Position numbers and translations under genes: made by a program. From an uncultured Clostridia bacterium (GTDB lineage Bacteria > Bacillota > Clostridia > Oscillospirales > Ruminococcaceae), in NCBI GenBank assembly GCA_945829235.1, contig CALZUA010000015.1:1-64000 (forward strand): a stretch of DNA of 64,000 nt, in the 5' to 3' direction. Below are positions 1-9,970 of this stretch, piece after piece (within the stretch, counting starts at the first letter, position 1; every line of letters begins with the position of its first letter). The notes beneath the pieces are model-generated. The model saw only the letters and a list, made by a program, of their open reading frames with translations, was not told the origin of the DNA and ran no database searches.

Positions 1-522
<522 letters not shown>

Positions 523-538
523 TTGAAGGAGTGATTTT

Positions 539-943
539 ATGACGCCATTTAAGCTGCAAATTATCACGCCTGAGAAAAAGGTCTTTGACGGCGAAACCGA
601 GCAGGTTATCGTCCGCACGACAGTCGGTGACGTGGGAATACTTAACGGTCACGAGCCGTACTGCGCGGCGCTTGGAATAGGTCAAATGCGGATAATGATA
701 AACGGCGAGTTCCGCAGAGCGGCAACTTCGGGCGGTATCATCAAGGTATCGAAGGAAGCAACGACAATTTTGGTTCAAACGTGCGAATGGGCGGACGAAA
801 TTGACGTAGAGCGTGCTGAAGCCGCGAAGCAAGTTGCCGAGGAGCGCAAGAAAGCCGCGAAGAGCGATGCCGAGCTTATGCTCGCAGAAGCGAAGCTCTC
901 GAGAGCGCTCAACCGTATTGACACGGCAAGTTTTCTTAAATAA
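539..943 (+). CDS. atpC: F1Fo ATP synthase subunit epsilon
   Basis: Small regulatory subunit of the F1 central stalk. The 134 residues fit the family length. The N-terminal beta-sandwich is recognisable (FKLQIITPEKKVFDGE, then VGDVGILNGHEPYCAALGIG), and a C-terminal two-helix region rich in Ala, Glu and Lys (about residues 90-130) follows. The ATG at 539 is preceded by GAAGGAGTG. It is the last gene of the atp operon, since a strong terminator follows directly and the next genes run on the opposite strand. Confident. Confidence 0.97.
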   Translation: MTPFKLQIITPEKKVFDGETEQVIVRTTVGDVGILNGHEPYCAALGIGQMRIMINGEFRRAATSGGIIKVSKEATTILVQTCEWADEIDVERAEAAKQVAEERKKAAKSDAELMLAEAKLSRALNRIDTASFLK

Positions 944-948
944 CACAA

Positions 949-978
949 AAGGCGGGAGAAATTCCCGCCTTAGTTTTT
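949..978 (+). terminator. Rho-independent terminator of the atp operon
   Basis: A 9-bp perfect stem (AAGGCGGGA with TCCCGCCTT, loop GAAAT) is followed by a T-rich run. It lies 6 bases after the atpC stop and separates the atp operon from the convergent sugar operon, whose last gene ends at 994. Confidence 0.9.
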
Positions 979-993
979 TAATAAAATTCCATC

Positions 994-2010
994 TCAGAAC
1001 ACCGGTATATCAACGCCCGAAATTATCCTCTTGTCGAGCTTTTCAGCAAGCTCGGTGAGATACACATTTGAGCTTATCCTGCTTGAAATGTAGGTATCAA
1101 CGCTTGGCATAATGTTCTCGGCACTGCCGTTGTAGATGTATATATAGACATTTTTCTCCTGATAAATCTCCAGCACCTTGCTGATTTGCTCAAACATAAC
1201 ATCGGCATTCTGCGGGTCAAGCATCAGAATAAGCTGATTTTCGGTGTTGTCGAACCTTGTGCAAAATTCACCGATTATCTTCTTATACAGCGGGAACTCG
1301 TCCTGCGCGTCAACGGCAAACAGAAAATTCTCGCCGCTTCTCATTTCAACGGGAGAAGGCGCGTTCTTGATTGCACTGAAACTTGCTTCTGCTTGCGGGT
1401 AATATTTCTCGGCAAATTGTTCGGTGCTCAAAAGGAAATCGCTTCGGCGCGCGGTAATCTCCTCGGAAGTCCAGTTCCACCAGCATATTTTCAGGAGCTT
1501 TTCAATTGTTTCCTGAGGAAATCTGTATTTGATAACCTTTGCGGGATTTCCGCCCACAACCGCATAAGGCGGAACGTCCTTTGTGACAACGGAATTTGCG
1601 GCAACAACAGCACCGCTATGAATTGTCACGCCGTTCATAATCATTGCTCCGTGACCTATCCACACGTCATTTTCTATGATTATCTGCCCTTTTCTCTTGA
1701 TTTTCTTGGGCAAGGGATTGTCCTTAAACTCCGAGATGTTGCCTTGACAAACCGACATATAGTCGTGATTTACGTCAATCATAAAGATGATATCTTCCGC
1801 GAGCGAAGAATATTTTCCTATCTGGAGATTATAACAACCGCCGTTTTCCGGTAATTCCGCGTCCAGATTTAAGCCTGTTTCGACAAGCGCCTTGACGATA
1901 TAGCTGTCCTTGCCGATTGTCATCATCTTGAAGCTTTTCTCGTTAAGATTTACTCTATAATCTGCAGTTGTTGTATTCTGAAATACAGGAACAGAAAGGT
2001 TCAGGTACAT
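994..2010 (-). CDS. Hexapeptide-repeat acyltransferase (CatB/XAT-like) with extra C-terminal domain
   Basis: Probable O- or N-acetyltransferase acting on a sugar. Residues about 60-190 form a left-handed beta-helix of hexapeptide repeats, with the signature run [24 protein letters not shown] and [17 protein letters not shown], as in CatB-type xenobiotic acyltransferases. The following aromatic segment (ICWWNW) is also usual for that family. At 338 residues it is longer than simple CatB enzymes (about 210), the extra 140 or so residues being a C-terminal segment of unknown role. It overlaps the end of rfbB by 10 bases, so it is translationally coupled, and it is the last gene of the operon. 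In this context it probably acetylates a dTDP-linked or transferred deoxysugar; the substrate is not visible from sequence. Confidence 0.82.
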   Translation of the reverse strand: MYLNLSVPVFQNTTTADYRVNLNEKSFKMMTIGKDSYIVKALVETGLNLDAELPENGGCYNLQIGKYSSLAEDIIFMIDVNHDYMSVCQGNISEFKDNPLPKKIKRKGQIIIENDVWIGHGAMIMNGVTIHSGAVVAANSVVTKDVPPYAVVGGNPAKVIKYRFPQETIEKLLKICWWNWTSEEITARRSDFLLSTEQFAEKYYPQAEASFSAIKNAPSPVEMRSGENFLFAVDAQDEFPLYKKIIGEFCTRFDNTENQLILMLDPQNADVMFEQISKVLEIYQEKNVYIYIYNGSAENIMPSVDTYISSRISSNVYLTELAEKLDKRIISGVDIPVF

Positions 2011-3050
2011 AGCTTCTCCTCCGCTTTTTTCAGGCTCTCGCCGTACATTTTGTCATAGTAATCCTTGTAATCGCCGTTAATTATGGTTTGGAGCCAGTCG
2101 TTGTTGTCAAGATACCAGCTTATGGTCTTCTCAATTCCCTCGGCAAAACGCGTTTCGGGCAACCAGCCAAGCTCCTCGTGAATTTTTGTCGCGTCAATTG
2201 CATAGCGCATATCGTGTCCCTTGCGGTCGGTTACATAAGTAATCAGGCTTTCGGGCTTGCCGAGCTTTTCGCAAATCAGCTTAACGATATCGATATTTCT
2301 CATTTCGTTGTGTCCGCCGATATTGTAAATCTCGCCGACAGTGCCGTTGTGAACAATAAGGTCAATTGCACGGCAGTGGTCCTCGACATACAGCCAGTCG
2401 CGCACGTTCAACCCTTTTCCGTAAACGGGGAGCGGCTTGTCGGCAAGCGCGTTGACAATCATAAGCGGAATGAGCTTTTCGGGGAATTGATACGGGCCGT
2501 AGTTGTTTGAACAGCGTGAAATTGTTGCGGGAAGTCCGAATGTGCGGACATAAGCTCCGACAAGCAAGTCCGCGCTTGCTTTTGAAGCGGAATAGGGGCT
2601 TGACGTGCGAATGGGCGTAGTTTCGGTGAAGAGCAAATCCGGTCTGTCGAGCGGCAAATCCCCGTAAACCTCGTCGGTTGACACCTGATGAAACCGCTTT
2701 GCTCCGTATTTCAAACACGCGTCCATCATAACCTGAGTGCCGATAATATTTGTCCTGAGAAAAATCTCGGGGTTCTCAATCGAGCGGTCAACATGACTTT
2801 CAGCCGCAAAATTTATCACAATCTCGGGCTTTTCCCGCTCAAAAACCTCGCAAACGGCTTTTTTGTCCGTGATATCCGTTTTATAAAACGCGAAACGCGG
2901 ATTTTCCGCCGCCGTTTTGAGGGAAGAAAAATTCCCCGCGTATGTAAGGCTGTCAAGGCAAACAATTCTGTAATCGCTATGCTTTTCGAGCATATAATAG
3001 ACGAAATTTGTGCCGATAAATCCCGCGCCGCCGGTTATCAAAACAGTCAT
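2001..3050 (-). CDS. rfbB: dTDP-glucose 4,6-dehydratase
   Basis: Converts dTDP-glucose to dTDP-4-keto-6-deoxyglucose, the second step of the dTDP-rhamnose and deoxysugar pathway. It is an extended short-chain dehydrogenase of 349 residues (normal length) with an N-terminal NAD-binding glycine motif ([10 protein letters not shown]), the STDEVYGDL segment, and the catalytic YxxxK in [11 protein letters not shown]. The [18 protein letters not shown] and [14 protein letters not shown] stretches are diagnostic for RfbB/RmlB. Start ATG overlaps the stop of rfbA (ATGA), indicating coupled translation. Cytoplasmic. Confident. Confidence 0.97.
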   Translation of the reverse strand: MTVLITGGAGFIGTNFVYYMLEKHSDYRIVCLDSLTYAGNFSSLKTAAENPRFAFYKTDITDKKAVCEVFEREKPEIVINFAAESHVDRSIENPEIFLRTNIIGTQVMMDACLKYGAKRFHQVSTDEVYGDLPLDRPDLLFTETTPIRTSSPYSASKASADLLVGAYVRTFGLPATISRCSNNYGPYQFPEKLIPLMIVNALADKPLPVYGKGLNVRDWLYVEDHCRAIDLIVHNGTVGEIYNIGGHNEMRNIDIVKLICEKLGKPESLITYVTDRKGHDMRYAIDATKIHEELGWLPETRFAEGIEKTISWYLDNNDWLQTIINGDYKDYYDKMYGESLKKAEEKLCT

Positions 3051-3925
3051 TTTGTTTCCTCCGAAAGTGAAATTAGATATTTGCCGTAATCAGTCATTTT
3101 CAATTCCTCTCCTCTTTCACGGAGAGCCTCAGTTGAAATAAAATTCATTCGCCACGCAATTTCTTCGATACAAGAAACATAAAATCCCTGCATATCCTGA
3201 ACAGTCTGAACAAATTCAGACGCTTTGAGCATTCCTCTGGGAGAGCCTGTGTCAAGCCAAGCCATTCCACGTCCCATTAAAGTTACATTCAGCATACCTT
3301 TTTCCAGATATACACGATTTACATCGGTTATTTCAATTTCACCTCTGGGCGAAGGTTTTATTTCATGAGCGATTTTAACAACCTCGTTGTCGTAGAAGTA
3401 CAATCCCGGAACAGCATAATTTGATTTGGGATTTGCCGGTTTTTCTTCAAGTGAGATAACTCGGTTGTTTTCATCAAATTCAACTACGCCAAATTCTCTT
3501 GGATTTGCAACAGGGTAACCGAATATAACCGCGCCGCCGTTATCGGCTTTGCATTTTGCTTCAGCAAGAATGTTGGAGAACGATTGACCGTAAAATACAT
3601 TATCTCCAAGCACCAGACAAACGCTGTCCTGACCTACAAAATCTGCTCCGAGAATAAATGCGTCGGCAAGTCCACGCGGTTTTTCCTGTACTTTATATTC
3701 TATTCTAAGACCGAGTTTTGAGCCGTCCCCGAACAGTCTTTCATAGTTTGGGGTGTCCTCGGGAGTGGAAATAATCAAAATCTCCCTTATATTTGCCAGC
3801 ATAAGCACTGACAGCGGATAATATATCAGCGGTTTGTCATAAATTGGGAGAAGCTGTTTTGATACAGCTATGGTGCTGGGGTAAAGACGAGTTCCCTTTC
3901 CGCCTGCAAGAATAATGCCTTTCAT
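3047..3925 (-). CDS. rfbA: Glucose-1-phosphate thymidylyltransferase
   Basis: Forms dTDP-glucose from dTTP and glucose-1-phosphate, the entry step for dTDP-deoxysugars. The 292-residue length and the motifs are those of RmlA: the nucleotide-binding [11 protein letters not shown] near the N-terminus, [26 protein letters not shown], and the late [18 protein letters not shown]. Start ATG at 3925 has upstream GTGAGGT as ribosome site. It lies 13 bases after the epimerase gene and overlaps rfbB by 4 bases. Confident. Confidence 0.97.
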   Translation of the reverse strand: MKGIILAGGKGTRLYPSTIAVSKQLLPIYDKPLIYYPLSVLMLANIREILIISTPEDTPNYERLFGDGSKLGLRIEYKVQEKPRGLADAFILGADFVGQDSVCLVLGDNVFYGQSFSNILAEAKCKADNGGAVIFGYPVANPREFGVVEFDENNRVISLEEKPANPKSNYAVPGLYFYDNEVVKIAHEIKPSPRGEIEITDVNRVYLEKGMLNVTLMGRGMAWLDTGSPRGMLKASEFVQTVQDMQGFYVSCIEEIAWRMNFISTEALRERGEELKMTDYGKYLISLSEETK

Positions 3926-3938
3926 TTTTTTACCTCAC

Positions 3939-4859
3939 TTAATTCCAATTCAAAGTTTTAACCCATTGAGCTGTTTTCAGAATACTTTCTCTGAAATCTG
4001 CTTTACATTCAAAGCCTGTGTCGTTGTAAAGAGCGTTTATATCAATTTTATTGTAGTTTATTCCAGAAGGGACATCGGGATATTCTCCGAAAAGCAAGGG
4101 ACAGTCGGGGTTAAGAATTGAAGCGATTTCTTCAATAATTGCTCGGAAGGTTTTAAAATTCCTGTGACCGATGTAATAGCTTTTCATATTAACGCCGGAT
4201 TTTCCAATAGCCAGAAAAGCATCTACGATGTCGGATATGTACACCATATCGTACAAGTCCTTTCCCTCAATCAGTTTCACGGGTTTGTTGTTAATCAAGC
4301 TGTTTATAACAACATTCGGGAGCATTTTTGAACGATTGTTTTCTCCGTAAGCCATTGCAATTCTTCCGCAACAAAAGTCTATTGAATTATAATAGGCAAG
4401 AGTTTTTCCAATAGCCTCGCTGATTTGCTTTGCGCTTGAATAAATATAGGTATATCTCGGCTCAAAGTAGTCCAGACCGATATAAGAGTCCATTTCATAC
4501 TCATTTACGGAGCCTGCCATTACAAACCTGCGGCACTCGGATTTGACAGCCGCCATAAGTGCATCGCACGAATGTTTTGCATTGTCGAGTTGCAATGAAT
4601 AATTCTTGAATGCATCGCCGCACACGCCCTGCCAAGCGAAATGATAAAATACATCTGCGCCATGCGGGAGCATATCGGAAAGCTCGTTATATTTGGTAAA
4701 ATCGGCAATTATTGGGTGAAAGTTTTCGTTTTCAGCAAGCTCTTCCAAAAGTTTTGGACTGATGTCAATGCCCCAAACCTCGATATCTTCATCAAGAAGC
4801 CGCTTTGCAACAGCTTTTCCGATAAACCCACCGACGCCCGTAACAATTGCCTTTTTCAT
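3939..4859 (-). CDS. NAD(P)-dependent sugar epimerase/dehydratase (extended SDR)
   Basis: Extended short-chain dehydrogenase/reductase, 306 residues from ATG 4859. That start was chosen over an upstream in-frame start because GGAGG sits just before it and the protein then begins directly with the Rossmann strand (KKAIVTGVGGFIGKAVAKRL). A catalytic YxxxK-type segment is present (YIYSSAKQISEAIG), plus the RIAMAYGENN and DLYDMVYISDIVDAF regions usual in nucleotide-sugar epimerases. It lies between rfbC and rfbA. No separate rfbD (dTDP-4-ketorhamnose reductase) is present, so this enzyme may be the 4-keto reductase or epimerase that sets the final sugar. That role is inference from position. Confidence 0.85.
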   Translation of the reverse strand: MKKAIVTGVGGFIGKAVAKRLLDEDIEVWGIDISPKLLEELAENENFHPIIADFTKYNELSDMLPHGADVFYHFAWQGVCGDAFKNYSLQLDNAKHSCDALMAAVKSECRRFVMAGSVNEYEMDSYIGLDYFEPRYTYIYSSAKQISEAIGKTLAYYNSIDFCCGRIAMAYGENNRSKMLPNVVINSLINNKPVKLIEGKDLYDMVYISDIVDAFLAIGKSGVNMKSYYIGHRNFKTFRAIIEEIASILNPDCPLLFGEYPDVPSGINYNKIDINALYNDTGFECKADFRESILKTAQWVKTLNWN

Positions 4860-4875
4860 AACAGATATCCTCCGT

Positions 4876-5439
4876 TTAAAAATCCACGTCGCTGTCGGCG
4901 AGCCGCGGCGCTTTGTTGTCCTTTTCGGAAACGATGGGGCAGTCTGTTCCCCAGTCAATGCCGATTTCGGGGTCGTTCCAGATTATGGAGCGATCAAATT
5001 CGGGATAATACAGCTCATCGGTTTTGTACTGAACCTCGCAGTTGTCCTCAAGCGTTATAAACGCGTGCCCGAACCCCGCGGGGATAAGAAACTGCCTGCG
5101 GTTTTCCTCTGACAACTCCACGCTCACCCATTTTTTAAAGGTCGGCGAATTTCTTCTCAAATCAACCGCATAATCCATTATTCTTCCTCTTGTACAGCGC
5201 ACAAGCTTGGTCTGCGGCTTGGGGTTGTTTTGGAAATGAATACCGCGGATAATTCCCTTTTGCTTTGACAGGCTGTGGTTGTCCTGAACGAAAACGATAT
5301 CGATACCCGCTTCCTTCATCGTTCGCAACGAGTATGTTTCGCAGAACCAGCCGCGGTTATCTTCAAAATATCTTGGTTCAAGGAGCTTCAGACCTTTAAT
5401 CTCAAGCTCGGTTATTTTCAGTTTCTCCACAAAAGCCAC
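4876..5439 (-). CDS. rfbC: dTDP-4-dehydrorhamnose 3,5-epimerase
   Basis: Epimerises C3 and C5 of dTDP-4-keto-6-deoxyglucose. The 187-residue cupin-fold enzyme shows the family landmarks: LLEPRYFEDNRGWFCETY, QDNHSLSKQKGIIRGIHFQ with the catalytic His, the TRGRIMDYAVDLRRNSPTFKKW-type core, and IPAGFGHAFITLED. It lies in the sugar operon with close spacing on both sides (16 and 11 bases). Together with rfbA and rfbB it gives three of the four dTDP-rhamnose enzymes. Confident. Confidence 0.96.
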   Translation of the reverse strand: MAFVEKLKITELEIKGLKLLEPRYFEDNRGWFCETYSLRTMKEAGIDIVFVQDNHSLSKQKGIIRGIHFQNNPKPQTKLVRCTRGRIMDYAVDLRRNSPTFKKWVSVELSEENRRQFLIPAGFGHAFITLEDNCEVQYKTDELYYPEFDRSIIWNDPEIGIDWGTDCPIVSEKDNKAPRLADSDVDF

Positions 5440-5450
5440 TCCCCTATAAA

Positions 5451-6347
5451 TTATTGAACAACAATTGCAATACTGAGCAAATCGCCTATCGAAATCGGAA
5501 CCAGTCCGTGTTCGTTGCAGAACTCGTCAACCGCTCTGTCTGCGTCAAAGTTGTGGTTATAATAATCGTGAACCATAATTACTCCGCCCTTTTTCATCTT
5601 GGGGTAGAAAAACTCAAGTCCCGCTTTTATCGGCGCATACAGGTCGAAGTCAAGGTTTACCAAAACGAACTCCCCATCAACCCCCTCGGCTGTTTCGGGA
5701 AAATAACCCTTTCTCACCTCAGCATTTTCGGGGAAAGGCAGTTTCCCAAGCACCAGCTCAACCGAGGTATTTGCATAGTGGTCATATTTTTGCTTTCCCG
5801 ATAATTCGAGGACTTTTCTTACCTTAATATCATTTTCATAGTCACGTTCATCAAAACCCTCGAATGTATCAAAAAGATAGAGCTTGCTTTCGGGATAAGC
5901 CGCGTTAATTATCTTGGAGAAATCCCCGCGGAAAACGCCGCCCTCTGCAACATCGCCGGAAATTCCCTTTTTGCGTTGCATTTGTGCAACGTTAAACACG
6001 AATTTTTCTCTTGCGCGGTTTATGTAATCCATACTACCTCGTTCAATTTTGCTTTCGGGAACATTGTATTTTTGGGTAAGATTATTATACATAAGCTCGA
6101 GATGGAGCGGCGACAGAATGAAAACCTTGTCAAATTCCGCGTCGGCAATCTTCTCCTGCGGAATAACCTTGTGACCGAAATAGCCGTTTTCTTGCAGCTT
6201 AATTGTCGTATCTGCGAAAACCACATTTCCGCATTTATTCAAAAGCTCCTCCGTCGAAACCTCGGGCAAGTCCTTCCCGAGAATAATTTCGCACGCATAT
6301 CTCACAAGCTCCTCGCAAGAGCAAGGGTAAAAAATATAGTTCGCCAT
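5451..6347 (-). CDS. TylF/MycF-like O-methyltransferase
   Basis: SAM-dependent methyltransferase of the macrocin O-methyltransferase (TylF/MycF) type, which methylates hydroxyls of deoxysugars. The N-terminal 115 or so residues are a separate segment of unknown function with an early CSCEELVRYACE stretch. The methyltransferase domain follows, with GDVAEGGVFRGDFSKII (SAM-binding region), YLFDTFEGFDERD, and the late DFDLYAPIKAGLEFFYPKM and IMVHDYYNH with the metal-binding Asp/His usual for this family. Its place in a dTDP-deoxysugar operon fits sugar O-methylation. Length 298 is slightly longer than TylF (about 250) because of the N-terminal extension. Substrate unknown. Confidence 0.85.
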   Translation of the reverse strand: MANYIFYPCSCEELVRYACEIILGKDLPEVSTEELLNKCGNVVFADTTIKLQENGYFGHKVIPQEKIADAEFDKVFILSPLHLELMYNNLTQKYNVPESKIERGSMDYINRAREKFVFNVAQMQRKKGISGDVAEGGVFRGDFSKIINAAYPESKLYLFDTFEGFDERDYENDIKVRKVLELSGKQKYDHYANTSVELVLGKLPFPENAEVRKGYFPETAEGVDGEFVLVNLDFDLYAPIKAGLEFFYPKMKKGGVIMVHDYYNHNFDADRAVDEFCNEHGLVPISIGDLLSIAIVVQ

Positions 6348-6369
6348 AATTTTCTCCTTTAAACAAAGC

Positions 6370-7890
6370 TTATTTTGTCACCTTAATCCAGTATCTGTCC
6401 GCGCAGACCTTGTTCAGCAGGTTGCTTGCCGGAACGTCCTGCGAACCAGCCGAGTCTATCAACAGCTTCAAAAATTCGTAGGTATCCGAATTAACGCCGT
6501 TTGCCTGTGCCGTTAAAACCGAAATCTTAGTTATCCCGACATCGGCAAGGCTTTTTGCAAGCTGTTCCACGGTAAACGCTCTTGCCTCGGTGTACGACTG
6601 CATCGGAAATCCCAGAATGTTCATAACAGCGTTAACATCGTACACATTTTTCAGCGGGAAAAACATCTGCCCGTTCTGTTTGAGAAGAGAAAAAGCGTCT
6701 TTAACAGCCGAAATCGGCTCGGCGTATTCGTTGACATTTTTCCCGAAAATAATGTAATCAAAGCTGTTTTCGCTGTAATAATTCCTCAGGTAATCAATCC
6801 TATCGCAGGAAACCTCATCGCAGACGGTTTTGAGGTCGGCGTAGTATTTTCCGTCCTGCGAAAAAGCACGGACATTTGGCTCGGTTATGCCGAATTTTCT
6901 GATAATGTTTTTCACGTCAAGAACAGGCGTTCCCGCATAAACGTCAATTCCGAGAACACCGACGTTTTTCGCATCGGCAGGTGCCGCAACGCCGTCGCTG
7001 ATATACGGGAAAACAAAGTGGTTTACATCGTCCCACGCGTCAACGCCGAGATATTTGTTCCGGAAACTGGTTTTTCCGAGCATTATGGTTTTCTGGATTT
7101 GCTCGGCGGTTCTGTTTTCGGTCACGCTGTAATCGTGATTGTGGCACACGACAACATCTCCCGCAAGAACCGATTTATATCCCGCGCGCCTTACCCTGAA
7201 CGCGATATCGTCATCAACAAAATCGTGAACGTAGCCCATATCAAGGCACGGCCAGCCGATTGTCAGCAGACATTCCTTGGTGAGGAGAGTCGCGGTTGTA
7301 ATCAAGCGCAGACGCTCGTGCCATTTTGCGGGGTCGGGCTTGTTGAACTGTGCCGCTTTTCTCTGAAAATCGTCCAAATCCGAGAAGCGGATTTGCGGGT
7401 CTTGCAGATTGCTCACGTTTGTGCTCATTGCGGCAATCATACCGATTTTTTTGTCTGCCTTAACCGCTCGGAGCATATTGTCAAGCCAATTCTCCGTAAC
7501 AATCATATCGTTGTTCAGCAAAACAAAATTCTCGGCGATTGCGTTCAAATCCACAAAATACATTGAAGCGGCAAGGCTTACGGTTTTGGTCAGGTGAATT
7601 ATACGCACCTTTTCATACTCGATGGATTTCAGATATTCAAGAGTATCGTCGGTTGAGCCGTTGTCAATCAAAATCAGGTCAAAATCCACGTTTTTCGTGT
7701 ACCTGAGGATACTTTCAACGCAGTCCTTGGTTTTCTGAAGCCTGTTCAGAGCAACAACCACGATTGTCACCTCGGAAATATGATTGCACCTGTCAAACCC
7801 CGCGGCGAGCTGTTCTCTTACCTTGAGGAGATTTTCGGTTTCCTCGGGACGTTCCATTTTATCCGTGTTTATTTCAACAACATTGTTCAT
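6370..7890 (-). CDS. Family 2 glycosyltransferase with C-terminal domain
   Basis: Cytoplasmic GT-A fold glycosyltransferase. Residues about 40-280 carry the GT2 pattern: TIVVVALNRLQKTKDCVES, FDLILIDNGSTDDTLEYL, and a DxD-like NND in FVLLNNDMIVTENW, then the acceptor-side PCLDMGYVHDFVDDDIAFR. The C-terminal 200 residues look like a second Rossmann-type fold, with acidic and aromatic stretches (FDYIIFGKNVNEYAEP, LLKQNGQMFFPLKN) resembling a degenerate methyltransferase; this is inference. It lies between the TylF-like methyltransferase (22 bases) and the first TPR glycosyltransferase (11 bases), in the operon downstream of flagellin, so flagellin glycosylation is a plausible role. Confidence 0.85.
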   Translation of the reverse strand: MNNVVEINTDKMERPEETENLLKVREQLAAGFDRCNHISEVTIVVVALNRLQKTKDCVESILRYTKNVDFDLILIDNGSTDDTLEYLKSIEYEKVRIIHLTKTVSLAASMYFVDLNAIAENFVLLNNDMIVTENWLDNMLRAVKADKKIGMIAAMSTNVSNLQDPQIRFSDLDDFQRKAAQFNKPDPAKWHERLRLITTATLLTKECLLTIGWPCLDMGYVHDFVDDDIAFRVRRAGYKSVLAGDVVVCHNHDYSVTENRTAEQIQKTIMLGKTSFRNKYLGVDAWDDVNHFVFPYISDGVAAPADAKNVGVLGIDVYAGTPVLDVKNIIRKFGITEPNVRAFSQDGKYYADLKTVCDEVSCDRIDYLRNYYSENSFDYIIFGKNVNEYAEPISAVKDAFSLLKQNGQMFFPLKNVYDVNAVMNILGFPMQSYTEARAFTVEQLAKSLADVGITKISVLTAQANGVNSDTYEFLKLLIDSAGSQDVPASNLLNKVCADRYWIKVTK

Positions 7891-7901
7891 AAAATACCGC
7901 C

Positions 7902-9959
7902 TTACTGATTATTTATTGCTTGTTCAAGCTCTGCTGTTTCGCTGTCGTTCGGCATAATTTTCTTGTACTCCGCGAGAAGTTGTCCTGCCTGTTCGAGTTC
8001 ACCGTTTGAAATAAGCATACGAATGTTTCTCTTAAACTCAGCGGCAAGCGCTTCCATTTCATTTGCGGGCTGAGTTTTTTGTTGAATTTTATTGCTCATA
8101 GCGAGAACAAACGGCTTTGCTGAGGGATATTGCCGAACAAGTGCCGTGAGCGCGTTCAGGCAATCCTTGAAATTCCCCTGTGCCTTTTCGTTCACCGCTT
8201 CTGCGCCCATAACCGCTCCGAAAAGCTGTCCGGAAAGCTCGTCTGCACCGAGATTATTCACCTCGCAAATCGTAAGCCCCGTCATTCCCCAGAGCGAGAA
8301 CAACGCTTCGATATCGCGATTTTCCTGCAAAGCGTGTTCCATTGCCGCTTCGGTCAAGTTCAACAAACCATTCAAGCCGCTCGCCGAAATATTCTCAATC
8401 GGATAATTCTCCAAAACCTCGTAAAAATCCTCGAAAGCGTCGCTGTTGAAATTCACGGAGGACTTGAAATTGTAATTTCCAATCGCCGTAATCAGCGAAA
8501 TATCCTGCTTTTCGGAAAGCAAATAATACAAAATCTCGTAGTACTTGCAAAGCCCGTTTTCGGTGAGCTTTTTGGCTTTTTCAAGGCAGTTTCCGCTTGC
8601 GAAATGTTCTTTAACGGTATCGAGCAATCTTGCGAAATCCGGCTCGTTCTTGACGATTTTCCTGAACAAATCGTTGACCTCGGGCGAGGTGTTTCCAAGC
8701 TCAGCTTCTCTTCGCATAAACATACGCAAAAGCCGCTTTGCCTCATCGCCGAGCTGATTGTAGAGCGCCTGCGTGCGGCGATAGTTTCTGGTTTGGCGCA
8801 TAATCTCGAAATCCGCGTTGAGTTTTTCGTTGAAGTTGTCATCTCTGACATAATAAGTCAGAATATCGGCTTTTTTCAGATATTCAGCCGCGGCTTCGTA
8901 TTCCTTCTCTTCCATACAGGTTGAAACAAAAATGAAAACAGCGGCGTTGATATGCCCTTTTATTGCAACCTTCAGCGGGTTAAACAGCACATCGTTTGAA
9001 AAAAGCTTTCCGCTTTCAATGTCGTCATAAAGCGCGAAAAATTTCTTGAATTCTTCGGTTGATTCCTTGTTTTTGCCAAGATTTTTATAGCAAATTGCTC
9101 TGTAAAGAGCAACATCGGCGTCCGTCATAAGATGCCCGTCCGCGCGGATTGTCTGCGTTTCCTTAAAATAATTTTCGCTTTCGTCAAGGGCTTTTTGCCA
9201 CTGCATGGTTTTGTAGTAGTGGTAGATTAACTCGTTATACACAGCCGCTTGAACAAACTCATTGCCCTCGGGACATTCAAGTCCCTGCTGAGAATACTCA
9301 CGTCTTTTATCTTCACTGTCAAGAGCAAAGGTCTGCGCAAGCTGAAGGTAAAGCAGTTTAGACGGAGTTTCGGTTTCGAGCCTTTTTAAAAGCAACTCGG
9401 AGTTTCTCTTGTACTTTTTTTCCTTTACTTCCTTGTTATTGTAAAGGTATCCGTAATGCCCGCAAACATCTCTCAGCCCTTTTATGGGATACAAACACGG
9501 ACGCATAGCCTCGTGAACGCAACCGACAAATTTCATTCCCGGTTCAAGACAAAACAGTCTTGAAACAACAAACGAACCGAAAATGCTGTAATCCTCGGAG
9601 TTTGTGTAGTTTTTTATGGTATAGCTTGCGGCTTTATAGGATTTGTACATTCCCGAATTGAAAAAGGAAATTATATCATCGCAGGATTCAAAAATCTCAT
9701 CTGCATCGAGGAACATATACCACTCGCCCTTTGCTCTTTCAACGGTGGAGTTACGCGCGGCGGCGAAGTCGTTTATCCATTCAAAATAGAACACATTGTC
9801 GGTGTATTTTTTGGCAATTTCAACAGTATTGTCCGTCGAGCCGGTATCCGCGATGATAAGCTCGCTGTCAACATTATCAAGAATTGGCTTTAACGCCGAA
9901 AGACACCTGTCAATGTATTGCTCCTCATTTTTGACAATCATTCCGATTGATAAAACCAT
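7902..9959 (-). CDS. Family 2 glycosyltransferase with TPR-like C-terminal region (copy A)
   Basis: Large glycosyltransferase of 685 residues. Residues 1-230 are a GT2 domain (SIGMIVKNEEQYIDRCLSAL, ELIIADTGSTDNTVEIAKKY, and the DxD metal site in WYMFLDADEIF). The rest is all-helical with TPR-like repeats and a conserved late block (TSPEVNDLFRKIVKNEP, then AMEHALQENRDIEALFSLWG). Similar GT2-TPR proteins are found next to flagellin or surface-protein genes in Firmicutes. It is a tandem paralogue of the next gene upstream (9971-12037): N- and C-terminal parts are nearly identical while the middle has diverged. A role in flagellin glycosylation is inferred from position. Confidence 0.88.
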   Translation of the reverse strand: MVLSIGMIVKNEEQYIDRCLSALKPILDNVDSELIIADTGSTDNTVEIAKKYTDNVFYFEWINDFAAARNSTVERAKGEWYMFLDADEIFESCDDIISFFNSGMYKSYKAASYTIKNYTNSEDYSIFGSFVVSRLFCLEPGMKFVGCVHEAMRPCLYPIKGLRDVCGHYGYLYNNKEVKEKKYKRNSELLLKRLETETPSKLLYLQLAQTFALDSEDKRREYSQQGLECPEGNEFVQAAVYNELIYHYYKTMQWQKALDESENYFKETQTIRADGHLMTDADVALYRAICYKNLGKNKESTEEFKKFFALYDDIESGKLFSNDVLFNPLKVAIKGHINAAVFIFVSTCMEEKEYEAAAEYLKKADILTYYVRDDNFNEKLNADFEIMRQTRNYRRTQALYNQLGDEAKRLLRMFMRREAELGNTSPEVNDLFRKIVKNEPDFARLLDTVKEHFASGNCLEKAKKLTENGLCKYYEILYYLLSEKQDISLITAIGNYNFKSSVNFNSDAFEDFYEVLENYPIENISASGLNGLLNLTEAAMEHALQENRDIEALFSLWGMTGLTICEVNNLGADELSGQLFGAVMGAEAVNEKAQGNFKDCLNALTALVRQYPSAKPFVLAMSNKIQQKTQPANEMEALAAEFKRNIRMLISNGELEQAGQLLAEYKKIMPNDSETAELEQAINNQ

Positions 9960-9970
9960 TTTTATTCTCC

